From CAWAHD01 sp963781785 (GTDB taxonomy: Bacteria; Planctomycetota; Planctomycetia; Isosphaerales; Isosphaeraceae), in contig CAWAHD010000003.1 in NCBI GenBank assembly GCA_963781785.1, forward strand, positions 124,001 through 188,000: a stretch of DNA of 64,000 nucleotides. The letters are read 5' to 3'. The translations under genes and the position numbers were made by a program. Shown here in pieces: positions 45,301 to 54,749 of the stretch. Position 1 is the first letter of the stretch. Every line of letters starts with the position of its first letter. The notes beneath the pieces are model-generated. The model saw only the letters and a program-made list of their open reading frames with translations. It was not told where the DNA came from and searched no databases.

Positions 45301-45743
45301 ATGGCATGGACGCCCCCGATTCCAGAACCCCTGTGGCAGATAGCTTCGCCCGAGGTCCGAGCGGCGATTCTTGGGCTCGTCGAGTTCTACGAACAGCGCC
45401 TTGCCAAACTTGAAGCTCGCGTCAACGATTCTCGAGAATCGGCTCAAGCTCAACTCTACCAACTCGTCGAAGCCTCCGTCTTCTGATCCGATCGGAACGA
45501 AGCGCAAGGCCCTGGCGTCTCCCAGCGGAGAGAAACGCGGCGGGCAGCTTGGACACAAGGCTCACCGTGCCTTGGTCCCGCCCGAAAAGATTCACGAGAC
45601 GATCCACTGCAAGCCAACCGCTTGACGCCGTTGTGGTCATGGGCTCTCTAGCGACGACCCCGAACCTCTGATCCATCAGTTCGCTGAACTCCCCAAGATC
45701 CAGCCGATCGTCGACGAATATCGGCTCCAACGGCTGACTTGCC
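45301..45743 (+). pseudogene. IS66 tnpC, N-terminal fragment
   Basis: Starts WTPPIPEPLWQIASPEVRAA, then in another frame NSTNSSKPPSSDPIGTKRKA and GQLGHKAHRALVPPEKI, a TGA at 45623, then RRCGHGLSSDDPEPLIHQFA. These are the opening, linker and zinc region of an IS66 TnpC different from the copy at 23 kb. The relic ends where the IS1634-like element is inserted at CTAG (45744-45747). Confidence 0.72.
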
Positions 45744-45747
45744 CTAG

Positions 45748-47515
45748 CCCATGTTTGGGGTGGCGCATCGTAAACCCTTACGGCGCAAGGCCTGAATTCT
45801 GGATTAGTCACTACTTGGCCGCATCGCCAGGACATCCTTGAGATGGCGAAATCCCCGCTCGACGTCGGCCAAGTCCTTGTAGATCGCGACCGCTTCCAGC
45901 ACGCTCAGCGACTCTTCAGTGGTCGCGATCACGTATTTCCCCTCGATTCGTTGCTCGTGTTCCAATGACCTGCACTCGCTGAACTCAAATCCGCCGTTGG
46001 CGTTCAACTCGTAAGCGTAATAGCGCTGCCCATGGTTCTTGTTGAGAACCCGTTCGGCGGCCTTAATGATCTTGTCGCGGTTCTTGACACGCCCTGAACT
46101 GACCCGTGCCTTGAGCTTCTCCAGCTTTTGGCGGGTGCGATCCATCGAGCGCCTGCGCATGGCTTGTTCGTACTGGCGCCGTTCATCCGAGTCGACAATG
46201 ATCACGCGCATCCCGGGATCGCCCGAAGCGACCTCTTGAGCCCGCGTGCGTGGTAGATCGGTCTTCCGCTCCTGAGCGTTGATCCCGACGGGACAATTCG
46301 TCCACTTGGTCTCGTCGATGAGTTCGAGCCATCCCCTCAGCTCGCTGTTGCGCCGCCGATTCAGTCCGACCACGAACCCCTGATGTGCACGTTTGAGCGA
46401 CTCAAGATTCTCCGCCGTCACCATCCCGCGGTCCCCTACAAACACGACGCGGCCGAAGCCAAATCGCTTCTGCAAGTCGCCAACAACCTCTTGAACCGTG
46501 TCGTGGTCGATGCGGTTTCCGGGCCAAACGTGATGGGCAATCGGCCAACCCGCAACCATCACTACACCAACCACGACCTGAACGTTGTGCGGCTTGCCGT
46601 CACGATTGTATCCGTGTTTGGCGAAGCCCTCGGGGCCGGCGCCCTCAAAGTACGTACTGGTGATGTCGTAAAGGACCAGGTCGGGCTTGAAGCTGAAGAG
46701 GTCGCGGAGGCGGTGGTACAGCGCCTCTTCGATCCGCTCCTTCGCCTTGTACAGTTGATCGAGTGAGCGATACCAGGCGTCGAGCTGACTGGGATACACC
46801 CGCACGCGATTGCGTTGGTGCCAGTTCGGTATGAAGCGGCGCCCTGTGCGATCGCAGACGAAGTCGGTCTCCAGCCAACCGGCCAGTCCATGTTCGCTGG
46901 CGGGGCGGATCAGCCGATTGGCGACGAGCATGAACACTCGGTCGGTGAACGATACAACCTTGGCTCGCCCCAGACATCGGTCGAGGATGTCCCAGAGGCC
47001 AAGTTGATCGAAGAGGGCTCGGATAGCGAGTACAGGCCCCCACGTGGAGGCATCGATTACCTTGAGCTCTGTCGAGGCGCTTTCATCGAGCTCGGAATCG
47101 CCACGGAGCAGGCGCTGGAGCTTAGGAAGCACCGCCAGCAGTACGTCCTTGCGGCCGAGGTCGGCAACGACCCGTTGCTTGACCTTGCCGTCCTCGCGGT
47201 AGGCTTCGACGATGCGGACGTATTCGTTGACGGTGCCATTGGTGGAGCGAATTCGCACGGTTCTGGGATACATGACTGGGCGAAAGCCTCGGTGGCGGAA
47301 CGGATCGGACGTGTCCGGCCAGGCATCGCGTCAAGTATCACGACAGGATTTAACTATTTCAAGGCCATTTTACCGCATAATATCGGTATAAATCAGTATA
47401 ATTTGTCACTACGCCTTGAAGAGAACCGGGAGGTTGCCCGCGCGCAAAGCCCGAAAAAACAGGCATTCGACTGCACGGGGCTGCGCGTCCCTGCTGTTTT
47501 CACCCCAAACATGGG
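45748..47515 (-). mobile_element. IS1634-like element with CTAG target duplication
   Basis: 1768 bp. Ends are CCCATGTTTGGGGTG at 45748 and its complement finishing at 47515. CTAG lies directly outside both ends (45744-45747 and 47516-47519), a 4-bp target duplication. The left end follows the transposase stop by only about 56 bp, suggesting that the 3' part of the gene was removed by an internal deletion. Confidence 0.82.
45804..47273 (-). CDS. IS1634-family transposase, C-terminally shortened
   Basis: 489 residues, start MYPRTVRIRSTNG. Motifs are LVLYDITSTYFEGAGPEG (first Asp), VVFVGDRGMVTAENLE (second Asp) and DLADVERGFRHLKDVLAMRP (Glu). After that motif the protein ends SSD, whereas I expect about 70 or more further residues in this family. 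The catalytic triad is present, but the missing C-terminal helices may disable it. Confidence 0.8.
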   Translation of the reverse strand: MYPRTVRIRSTNGTVNEYVRIVEAYREDGKVKQRVVADLGRKDVLLAVLPKLQRLLRGDSELDESASTELKVIDASTWGPVLAIRALFDQLGLWDILDRCLGRAKVVSFTDRVFMLVANRLIRPASEHGLAGWLETDFVCDRTGRRFIPNWHQRNRVRVYPSQLDAWYRSLDQLYKAKERIEEALYHRLRDLFSFKPDLVLYDITSTYFEGAGPEGFAKHGYNRDGKPHNVQVVVGVVMVAGWPIAHHVWPGNRIDHDTVQEVVGDLQKRFGFGRVVFVGDRGMVTAENLESLKRAHQGFVVGLNRRRNSELRGWLELIDETKWTNCPVGINAQERKTDLPRTRAQEVASGDPGMRVIIVDSDERRQYEQAMRRRSMDRTRQKLEKLKARVSSGRVKNRDKIIKAAERVLNKNHGQRYYAYELNANGGFEFSECRSLEHEQRIEGKYVIATTEESLSVLEAVAIYKDLADVERGFRHLKDVLAMRPSSD

Positions 47516-47643
47516 CTAGTGGTCTGGCACCGATCAGCAGATCGGAGCCAGTTCTGATCATTTCGAGAGAGCCATCTCAGCCGTCTTGATCGTGGCGTCT
47601 TCTTCTGAAGCACGCTTTTAAAGCTGTTTCGTTCTTTGTCTAG

Positions 47644-49540
47644 TCCCAAAACAAGCGTAATATATTAATCAACAATATTACAAATCATTCTATTATATTC
47701 TTTAGTAAGAGACGTACCTTCTACATTCGGGAGGCGTGGCTCCCGTTTCTCACCCGCAGCTTGTCTACCTCATGTGTCCCTCCCCTTTCTCTACTCGGCG
47801 GCCCAAACGGATCGGGGCATCCGGACCCCGACTTCAAACCTCAATCGCCTCAGCACAACCAGCAACTGTGCAGCCGCTCCACCAGCCGGAGGAACACCCC
47901 TTGCCACGGGTTCCACGACAGCAATCGGTAAATCAACCGTCGTCCGCTCCGTACGATCTGACACGGCATTTGGATGAAAGCCGCGCAGAAGGTCGCGAAC
48001 TCCATCCTCAACAACGTTCGTTTCTCCGTCTCGTGTTTCGCCTGGTGCCGAGGCGATACCGGCACCAGCAGGGCGCTCCAGGCCTTCAGGCTCCACGCCA
48101 ACGACCCCATCACCATGTACGCCCAGTTGCTCACCAGGTTGTCCACCGGCGCCGTCAACGCATGCACCCCATTCTTGAGCTGGGCGATCAAGTTTTCCTG
48201 GTCGCAGCGATCGTTGGCCGAGAACACAACCTCTTCGGCCGTCATCTTGCGGTCATTGGTAATGTAAAAGAAGTAGCGGTATTCCTCGAACAGCCGCATC
48301 TGTCCCTCGTCGACTCCCACCCGCTTGCGGACGACGATCATGCGATAGCTGTTCTTGCAGGCGACCGGCTGGTAGTCGAACTCTGCAACCATCTCCTCGA
48401 GCAGGTGAATCGTCTCGTAGCCTCGCTCCCGGACAATCTCCGGTTTGACCCGCTCGGGCCTTTCGCGGGGAGCAGTCTTGATCTGGTACCGTGGCGATCG
48501 TTCCAGAAAGCTGTACGCGTCGGCTGGGAGCTCGTCGGCTCTGGCCTTGAGGGAGTCGCGGGCCTCGAACCCGAAGATGAAGCGGATATTGCCCGTGGCG
48601 TCCCAGCGATCCAGATGCTTGGTCTGAGCGAATTTGGTGTCTCCCCGCAGCAGGATCTTGCGGAAGCCAGCCTGAAGGCAAAGCGTGACAGCCTTGTCCA
48701 AAAACACGTCGGCCCGTTCCTGCGAGGGGCGGTTGCCACTGCGATTGAACAAGAACAGTGGTTCGGCGGTATTGGCCAGCGAGATCAAGAGCGGATGGTA
48801 ACCGTACTGACCGTCGTAGGCAAAGTCTGCCCCTTGCTTACACTCGGCATCGGTCGGCACGATGGTGCCATCGGCATCCAGGGTCGCTTCCTCGAAGAAC
48901 GCAGGTGGCTGCTGGGCCCAGACTCGCAGGCGGGCTTGATTAATGGCGTCCATCAAGGTCATGACATCGGACTCACGGAAGCGGCGGCAGAAGTCCCCGG
49001 CAGTGGTGGGGTCGGGGATGCGCTCGGCTCCCAAGGCGTTGAGATAGACTTCGTCGTTGCGTCGCAGCTCGATGTGCTCGATGCGGTGGCCGCCGGCGCA
49101 GGAATTGAAGGCAACGTTCAGAACGTGGTCGGATTCGTGGTAGGGAAGATGCACCTTGAGCAGATGGAGGTTGCGGTCAATCTCGTTGATCAGGTCGATC
49201 TTTTGAGCCAAGAGAAGGATGGCGCCGATGCCGCCGGCGCTGAGCCCCTGCACGCGATCGGCCAGTTCGTATTGGATATTGGTCGCGGTCATCATCGGTA
49301 CAAGCCGCTCGGGTCCAGGCACATTGGCGAGTCGCTTCTTAATTCGTCGTCGCCGTTCCTGGAAGATTCTCTTATTGCGAGCCTCGCGCTTTTTTCGGAG
49401 AGTAGCACTCACTCGAAAGCCTCCTTGTCTTGGAATAGTGAGGACGTGTTCTCACCTACATTATTCCAAAAACACGGGAGGTTTTCGAGTTCTTTCTGAA
49501 CAAAAAGCTGGGGCAAACTAAAATCACGCTTGGTTTGGGT
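47644..49540 (-). mobile_element. IS1380-family element, copy 3
   Basis: About 1.9 kb. Left end TCCCAAAACAAGCGTAATAT, right end reading inward ACCCAAACCAAGCGT. CTAG flanks both ends (47640-47643 and 49541-49544). Its transposase is open, making it the best-preserved IS1380 of the window and the reference used here for the other two copies. Confidence 0.85.
47850..49412 (-). CDS. IS1380 transposase, copy 3
   Basis: 520 residues from a GTG at 49412 (MSATLRKKREARNK). A basic N-terminus is followed by LSAGGIGAILLLAQKIDLI and LRRNDEVYLNALGAERIPDP. The catalytic residues lie in TLDADGTIVPTDAECKQGAD, RKILLRGDTKFAQ and SANDRCDQENLIAQLKNGVH. The C-terminus is FLRLVERLHSCWLC. It appears complete. Confidence 0.88.
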   Translation of the reverse strand: MSATLRKKREARNKRIFQERRRRIKKRLANVPGPERLVPMMTATNIQYELADRVQGLSAGGIGAILLLAQKIDLINEIDRNLHLLKVHLPYHESDHVLNVAFNSCAGGHRIEHIELRRNDEVYLNALGAERIPDPTTAGDFCRRFRESDVMTLMDAINQARLRVWAQQPPAFFEEATLDADGTIVPTDAECKQGADFAYDGQYGYHPLLISLANTAEPLFLFNRSGNRPSQERADVFLDKAVTLCLQAGFRKILLRGDTKFAQTKHLDRWDATGNIRFIFGFEARDSLKARADELPADAYSFLERSPRYQIKTAPRERPERVKPEIVRERGYETIHLLEEMVAEFDYQPVACKNSYRMIVVRKRVGVDEGQMRLFEEYRYFFYITNDRKMTAEEVVFSANDRCDQENLIAQLKNGVHALTAPVDNLVSNWAYMVMGSLAWSLKAWSALLVPVSPRHQAKHETEKRTLLRMEFATFCAAFIQMPCQIVRSGRRLIYRLLSWNPWQGVFLRLVERLHSCWLC

Positions 49541-49590
49541 CTAGTTCGCCGGAAGCCGATACCGGGGAGAGCGAACGTTTTATTCGAGTT

Positions 49591-50238
49591 GTGATAGCGC
49601 CCGAGGCGAATGGTTGCACATTCGCCCCGGGCTTTCCCCTGGGAGATCAAACCTCCCGTGGGCATCGACCACGTTACGGGAAAACGCCGCCGTCGGGCCG
49701 TCGGCGCCGGTCTCGCCCGCGGAATTGCCTGCGCAAAGGATGCAGCCGCAAATACCATCCACGGTGTCACAACCAGCGCTACTGTCAGGATCCGGAATGC
49801 CTGCGCGAAGTCCGCCGCTGGCATGCGGCGCGGCGAAAGGCCAGACACCGCCAGGATGCCAACGTCAGAACCAAGCACGCCCAGGAGGAGAAAGCGCGCC
49901 GCCAGCTAGCGAAGTCCGCATCTCAGACCGTTGAGAACCCAGAGCTTGCGCCGGCGCATGGTCACGCAGCTCAAACTTTCTTGGCGCTTCCATTGTGCGA
50001 TCGGCCGGGCTGCCACGAACACCCTGTTAGCTCGCCTCGTAACTTGGCACGCTACTGCTGTCCCGCCTGCCGTCAGGCCGTTCGCAATGTCCTGGATCGT
50101 GAACGCAATTGGCTCTCCCGCAACACCCTGGATGGGCGGAAGAGGCGGGCCATCGAGTACCAGGCCGCGCGCCGGCGCCGCGTTTTGCTCCAAGGCCGCA
50201 TCCCCAACCCGCCGCCGTCTCGGCCACCTCCACGGTAA
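49591..50238 (+). CDS. Cys-rich double zinc-ribbon protein upstream of istAB
   Basis: Up to 215 residues; the real start may be later or may have been cut off by IS1380, as the first 45 residues are low-complexity Arg/Gly/Pro. Two zinc-binding clusters: CLRKGCSRKYHPRCHNQRYC with CQDPEC after it, and CDRPGCHEHPV followed by RYCCPACRQAVRNVLDRE. A highly charged linker joins them. I recall similar genes before IS21-type elements in planctomycetes. Function unknown; nucleic-acid binding is likely. Confidence 0.6.
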   Translation: MIAPEANGCTFAPGFPLGDQTSRGHRPRYGKTPPSGRRRRSRPRNCLRKGCSRKYHPRCHNQRYCQDPECLREVRRWHAARRKARHRQDANVRTKHAQEEKARRQLAKSASQTVENPELAPAHGHAAQTFLALPLCDRPGCHEHPVSSPRNLARYCCPACRQAVRNVLDRERNWLSRNTLDGRKRRAIEYQAARRRRVLLQGRIPNPPPSRPPPR

Positions 50239-50334
50239 TCGTTCTCCCCAGGCAGCGCCGGTCGTCAATTATCGCGTAGCCGTCGTGCGCGCTGGTTTGC
50301 TGGAGCAGGCTATTTACCCTCCAGGAGCTCCAGC

Positions 50335-50748
50335 ATGCCCCAGACACCGATTCTCGTTCCCGCGCGACTTCGACGTCCGCCTCAAACAGGTTGGTCCTGG
50401 GTGGATCGCCGCTTCATGCGTGAGCACGCCGCGCACCTCTCACGCGACGCCGTGCTCCTGTACTTCTTCCTCTGTGCCGTGGCCAACAAGCATGGCCTCT
50501 CGTTCCATGGCGACGGCACGATCGGCGGCTTGGTGCGGATCAGCCTGCCGGCATTGATTGCTGCCCGAGACGAACTGCTGGCCCGTGATCTGATCGCCCA
50601 CGAGACGCGCTTTACCCAGGTGCTCTCCCTGCCGCCGGCAGGCCAGCGCCGCTCCTCTGAGCCCGGCGGAGGCTTGATGCAACTGGGTGAGATCTTGCGC
50701 AGGGCTGTCGCGCTACCACAGGCCAACGACGAAAGGAGCCTGCCATGA
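50335..50748 (+). CDS. Winged-helix-like protein upstream of istA
   Basis: 137 residues, ATG at 50335 after AGGAG. The core WVDRRFMREHAAHLSRDAVL, FLCAVANKHGLSFHGDGTIG and LPALIAARDELLARDLIAHE resembles the winged helix of replication initiators and phage DnaD-type proteins. It ends within istA (ATGA). It probably regulates or assists the IstA/IstB system. Confidence 0.65.
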   Translation: MPQTPILVPARLRRPPQTGWSWVDRRFMREHAAHLSRDAVLLYFFLCAVANKHGLSFHGDGTIGGLVRISLPALIAARDELLARDLIAHETRFTQVLSLPPAGQRRSSEPGGGLMQLGEILRRAVALPQANDERSLP

Positions 50749-52269
50749 ACGTCGGTTTGTGGGCGGAGATTCGCCGCTTGGCCGAGATCGAGAAGCTCTC
50801 CGGCTGGGCCATTTCACGACGGCTCCATTGCTCGCGGCACACGGTAGCCACAGCGATCGAATTAGACCGGCCCCCGACCCGCGAGCGTTCGTGCCGCATC
50901 GGCCTTCTGGACCCGCACCGGGCCAAGATCGATGCCCTTGTGGCCAAGTATCCCGAACTCTCGGCGGTGCGCATCTGTGAGGAGATTGCTCGCGGTCCCG
51001 ATGGCTATACCGGCAGCGCGTGCACAGTTCGCCGCTATCTGCGAAAGGTCCGCCCCGCTCGCGGGCGCGTGCGGGCGCGTCTACCAGGAAGTCCACTATG
51101 AGCCAGCCCAGGCGATGCAGGTCGATTGGGGGTCGTGCGGCTCCGTGCAGGTCGGTGCCACGATCCGCAAAGTCTCGGTCTTCGTGGCCGTGCTCTGCTA
51201 CAGCCGGTTGATGTTCATCGAATTCACGCTCTCGCAGCGCAAGGCTGAGTTCTACCGCGGGATTGTGAATGCTCTCAACTTCTTCGGTGGCCGGCCTCGT
51301 GCCATCATCTTCGACAACTTGAAGGCAGGGGTGATCAACGGCTCGGGCCGGTCTGCCTGTTTCCATCCCGAGTTCCTGGCGCTGTGCGGCTACTTCTGCT
51401 TGCAGCCGATCGCCTGCGAACGGCGCGATCCAGAGTCAAAAGGAATCGTCGAGGGGAGCGTGCGCTACATCAAGCGCAATGCCTTGGCCGGGCGCGCCGA
51501 TGAGCTCATCCATTTTGAGGACTACCTGGCATTTGCACCCACGTGGCGCGACCAGGTCGCCAATGTGCGGATACACGAAACAACCCGGGAGCGGCCTGTT
51601 GACCGCTTCTCAAAAGAGCGGTCGCTGCTGCATGCGCTGCCGGTGATTCCCTACGACACCGATGAGATCGTGCCGGCCGTGGTTACTCCTCATGCGCGGA
51701 TCGAATTCGACGGCAATCGTTACTCGGTGCCACCAACCTTGGCACGCCGGCCTGTCAGCATTCGCTCCGACCGTGACGAAGTTCGCATCCTGCACGAGGG
51801 CCATCTGGCCGCTCAGCACGTTCGCTGTTACCAGCGAGGGCAACTGATCGTGCTTCCGGACCACCGCCTGGCAGCGCTTGCACTTTCTCGGCGGTCTCGT
51901 AGCTCCGCGGTGGAACAGGCGTTTGATGCTCTGGGCTCCGAGGCACGTCAATTCCACCTCCATCTCAGGAAGCAGCCGCTGAAGACCGGCGTCCACCTGC
52001 GTCGCCTGCTCGGTCTGGCGCGGCTTTACGGAACTGCCGAGCTGCTCGGTGCCATCTCTCGGGCTTTGGAGTTGGCGACCTACGACGCCGCGTATGTCGA
52101 GAACCTCTTATTGGTGGAACGTCGGCGAAGGCAGCTCCCCACCCCAACTCTACCCAGTCCCAAGCGGCGCGAATTGATTGACGAGATCGATCCGGAGCCC
52201 GCTGATCCTTCCGTTTACGACCGTTTCTGCAACTTCACAGACGAGGACTCTCATGGCACGACGAGATGA
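50745..52269 (+). pseudogene. istA: IS21 transposase IstA, inactivated by 10-bp duplication
   Basis: The N-terminal part has the HTH (LSGWAISRRLHCSRHTVATA). The frame is lost at 51061-51080, where a 10-bp unit is repeated; the expected reading is RPARGRVYQEVHYEPAQAMQ. The second frame then carries the rve domain: QVDWGSCGSVQV, IIFDNLKAGVI and DPESKGIVEGSVRYIKR, followed by the C-terminal beta-barrel (YSVPPTLARRPVSIRSDRDE). Without the duplication a protein of about 505 residues results, normal for IstA. Confidence 0.88.
51061..51080 (+). repeat. 10-bp perfect tandem duplication in istA
   Basis: GCGGGCGCGT occurs twice in a row. Removing one unit restores the IstA frame (RPARGRVYQEVHY). Confidence 0.92.
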
Positions 52270-53023
52270 CAATCTGCAGGCACGGCTCGACCGTGACCTG
52301 GCTGAACTGAAGCTTGCGGTGATCGCCAAGAGCTATCGCGAGGTTCTGGATGAAGCAGCTCGCAAGGGCAGCTCCTTTTTGGAGGTCTTGGCGGTACTGA
52401 TCGGAATGGAACAGGCTGCCCGTGAGCAACGAGCACTCGAGCGGCGGCTGCGTGAAGCGCGGCTTCCCAAGCCAAAGACCCTGGCCGAATACGACTTTAA
52501 GTTCCCCAAGCGAATCCCCAAGGCCGCGATCCTGCGGTTGTTCGACTGCGACTTCATCCAGCAATACGGTTGTGCCGTGCTGATCGGGCCTACTGGAACC
52601 GGAAAGTCGCACCTTCTCACAGCGCTTGGTCACACGGCGGTTGAGCGCGGCTATTCGGTTCGCCACACCCGTGTCGTGGACATGATCAATCATCTCACCG
52701 CGGCCCAGATCAATGGGTCGTTAGGCAAAACGCTCAGAGGTTACGTTCGTCCCAGTCTTCTCCTTCTCGATGAGCTGGGCTACCTGCCCATCGACAAGCG
52801 CGGGGCCGATTTGTTGTTCCAGGTTGTCGCCGCCCGGTATGAAGTTGGATCGATCGTGATCACCACGAATCGTCCCTTCCGGGAATGGGGCAAACTCTTT
52901 GACGTGGACAACACTCTGGCAACGGCCTTGATCGACCGGCTGATGCATCACGGGGAGGGGATCGTCATAGAAGGAACCAGTTTTCGCATGAAAGACAAAG
53001 GTCCCGACTCGACCGGTGAGTGA
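52253..53023 (+). CDS. istB: IS21 helper ATPase IstB
   Basis: 256 residues from ATG 52253 (MARRDDNLQARLDRDL). Walker A LIGPTGTGKSHL, Walker B LLLLDELGYLPIDKRGADLL, sensor ITTNRPFREWGKLF and a C-terminal arginine region (ALIDRLMHHGE). IstB is a DnaA/DnaC-like AAA protein that chooses the target and stimulates IstA. The frame is intact although istA is broken, so it could serve other IS21 copies in trans. Confidence 0.92.
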   Translation: MARRDDNLQARLDRDLAELKLAVIAKSYREVLDEAARKGSSFLEVLAVLIGMEQAAREQRALERRLREARLPKPKTLAEYDFKFPKRIPKAAILRLFDCDFIQQYGCAVLIGPTGTGKSHLLTALGHTAVERGYSVRHTRVVDMINHLTAAQINGSLGKTLRGYVRPSLLLLDELGYLPIDKRGADLLFQVVAARYEVGSIVITTNRPFREWGKLFDVDNTLATALIDRLMHHGEGIVIEGTSFRMKDKGPDSTGE

Positions 53024-53528
53024 CCGAAGCGCAGCGCGTCAACGTCCGGATTGGGTGTTCGGTCCGAAGTGAGTTGCATTTGGCGTGAGTGGCAGGGAAT
53101 GTCCAGCCCACCCTCGAGTGGGCCCGGCCGTTGTGCTGGGCGATTCGAGCGGCCGGTTCCGTGACGAGCAGACTCGCGTTGACTCCAGGCTCTGATCCAG
53201 AATCCGCGAGCAGCTTCCTGCGGGGGGCTTCGTCTTGGCGGCTTGGTCATCCTGTTTGTGGCCCGCGGCGGTCTGCGGCGAGGAATTGGCGGTGGCCCTG
53301 TCACCACGCCGGACTCAACAAGCTCGAACGCCTGGCCGGCCCGTCCGTTCCAAGCTCGGCCACGCAACATTCCTGGCTCAATCTGACTCCGCGTTTTTCG
53401 CAGCGTGCCGAGTGGCGTTGAGGTATGCGCCTGCACAGAAGTAACCACAACCGTCGCTTCCACTGGCAGCGTCTATTTGCTCAAAACTGGCCTCGATTCC
53501 GTGCTCGGTCCCAGTGGTCCAACCGCCC
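53024..53528. other. Intergenic, between istB and IS630
   Basis: Should contain the right end of the IS21-like element, but without a left end for comparison it could not be placed. Open frames here (for example 53089-53421) show no family resemblance. Confidence 0.4.
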
Positions 53529-54749
53529 GGAATTGACGGGTTTGATTATGGGGTAAAGTCGCCTGAGCTTAATGCGAGCATCGGCGGTGGTAGATTGCCA
53601 ATCGATCTGGCATTCCATCTGGTTACGGTCGCGCTCCCAGGCAGCCACTTCCGTGGTCAGCCTGGGACGATCGGGAAGCCGTCGATCTAAGCATTGGCGA
53701 ACAAGGATTCCCAGCTCCGTCTCCGCCATGTTCAGCCAACTACCGTGCTTGAGCGTGTAATGTATCTCCAGCTTCTCGATCAGGCGTCGAGCCTCCTCGG
53801 GCGGGAATACTTCGTAGAGCGAGGCTGGTTTGTGAGTGTTGAGATTGTCTTGCACCAGCACGATCTTCTGTGCATGCGGGTACTGCATGTCGACCAGATT
53901 CCGGATTGCAAGCGCGTAGTCGACCGCCGTCCGACGTTCGGTCACAATGACGTGTCGCTGACCGCCGAGCGGCTCGAACATCATAAACAGGTTCACCGTC
54001 CCATTGCGTTCGTATTCGTAATCGGCAGTGGCAGGCCGGCCTGGGCCCGCGGGGATCGGCACACGGGTTTCTTTCATCAGTTGCTTGCTGGATTCGTCGA
54101 AGCAGACCACGGGGCGTTCTGGGTCGTACGGCCGATGGTAAATCTCCAACACATCCTCCATCGCGCAGACAAAGTCGGCGTTCTGCTCGGGAGGAATCAC
54201 CCATTGCCGATTTAGCCAAGGCTTCAGCTCGTTTTTTTGAGCGTCTGCCGCACGGTCTCTCGACCGATCGACTCCACAACCTCCAACTCGACCAGCTTGT
54301 CGGCCGACAGCCGCAGGGTCCAGCGTGCTCGGCCCTCAGGTGCGGGTCCGCAGGCGACGGCGATGAGCTGGGCTTCCTGCGCACCATCGAGCTTCGTCGG
54401 CCGTTTCGAGGACATCGGACAACGCGACAACGCGGCTTCCAGCCCATCTTCGACCAAACGCTGGCGAAGCCGATGGACCGTGGACTCGCCGACATCCATC
54501 GAAGACATCGGCAATTTCGTTGTTGGACCAAGCGTCTCCATCGACATCGGCCTTCAAGAGAATTCGAGTTCGCAAAGCACGGTCCGCCGCAACCCGCTTG
54601 CCAGCAAGCAGACCCTCCAAAGCCTGGCGTTCATCCTCGGTCAATCGAACAACGTATTTGGCTTCCTTGCCCACAGTTCGCTCCTTCCCATAAAGTTATG
54701 AGGCGGAGCGGTCATCGGAAATTCAACAGTACCTGTCAACTCCGAACGG
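53529..54749 (-). mobile_element. IS630-family element (inactive)
   Basis: Approximate ends: GGAATTGACGGGT at the left and, reading inward from the right, GGAGTTGACAGGT. The transposase relic fills the space between. Boundaries are accurate to a few bases at best, as the expected TA duplication is not evident. Confidence 0.55.
53545..54674 (-). pseudogene. IS630-family transposase, duplicated GATG plus A7 frameshift
   Basis: Three frames. The first (GTG 54674) has LTEDERQALEGLLAGKRVAA and NNEIADVFD. Then GATG is doubled (54493-54500 on the plus strand), which throws out the frame; the next segment is VGESTVHRLRQRLVEDGLEA and LSADKLVELEVVESIGRETV. At an A7 run near 54232 a minus-one shift leads to NELKPWLNRQW and the DDE domain: RPVVCFDESSKQLMKE, IVLVQDNLNTHKPASL and HGSWLNMAETELGIL. 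The A7 shift may be programmed, as IS630 elements can use such sites; the GATG doubling is a real lesion. Confidence 0.8.

Larger units (their letters stand above)
49591..53023 (+). mobile_element. IS21-like element with two extra upstream genes
   Basis: Four rightward genes: a Cys-rich protein, a winged-helix protein, istA (broken) and istB. Gene 2 overlaps istA by 4 bp (ATGA) and istA overlaps istB by 17 bp, so genes 2-4 form one operon. I could not locate the terminal repeats: the left side borders IS1380 copy 3 and the right side is unresolved, so the span given is that of the genes. Confidence 0.65.

Noticed and set aside
47736..49499. 587-residue plus-strand frame over IS1380 copy 3
   Set aside because: Antisense shadow of the intact IS1380 transposase; the same antisense frame is seen over copies 1 and 2.
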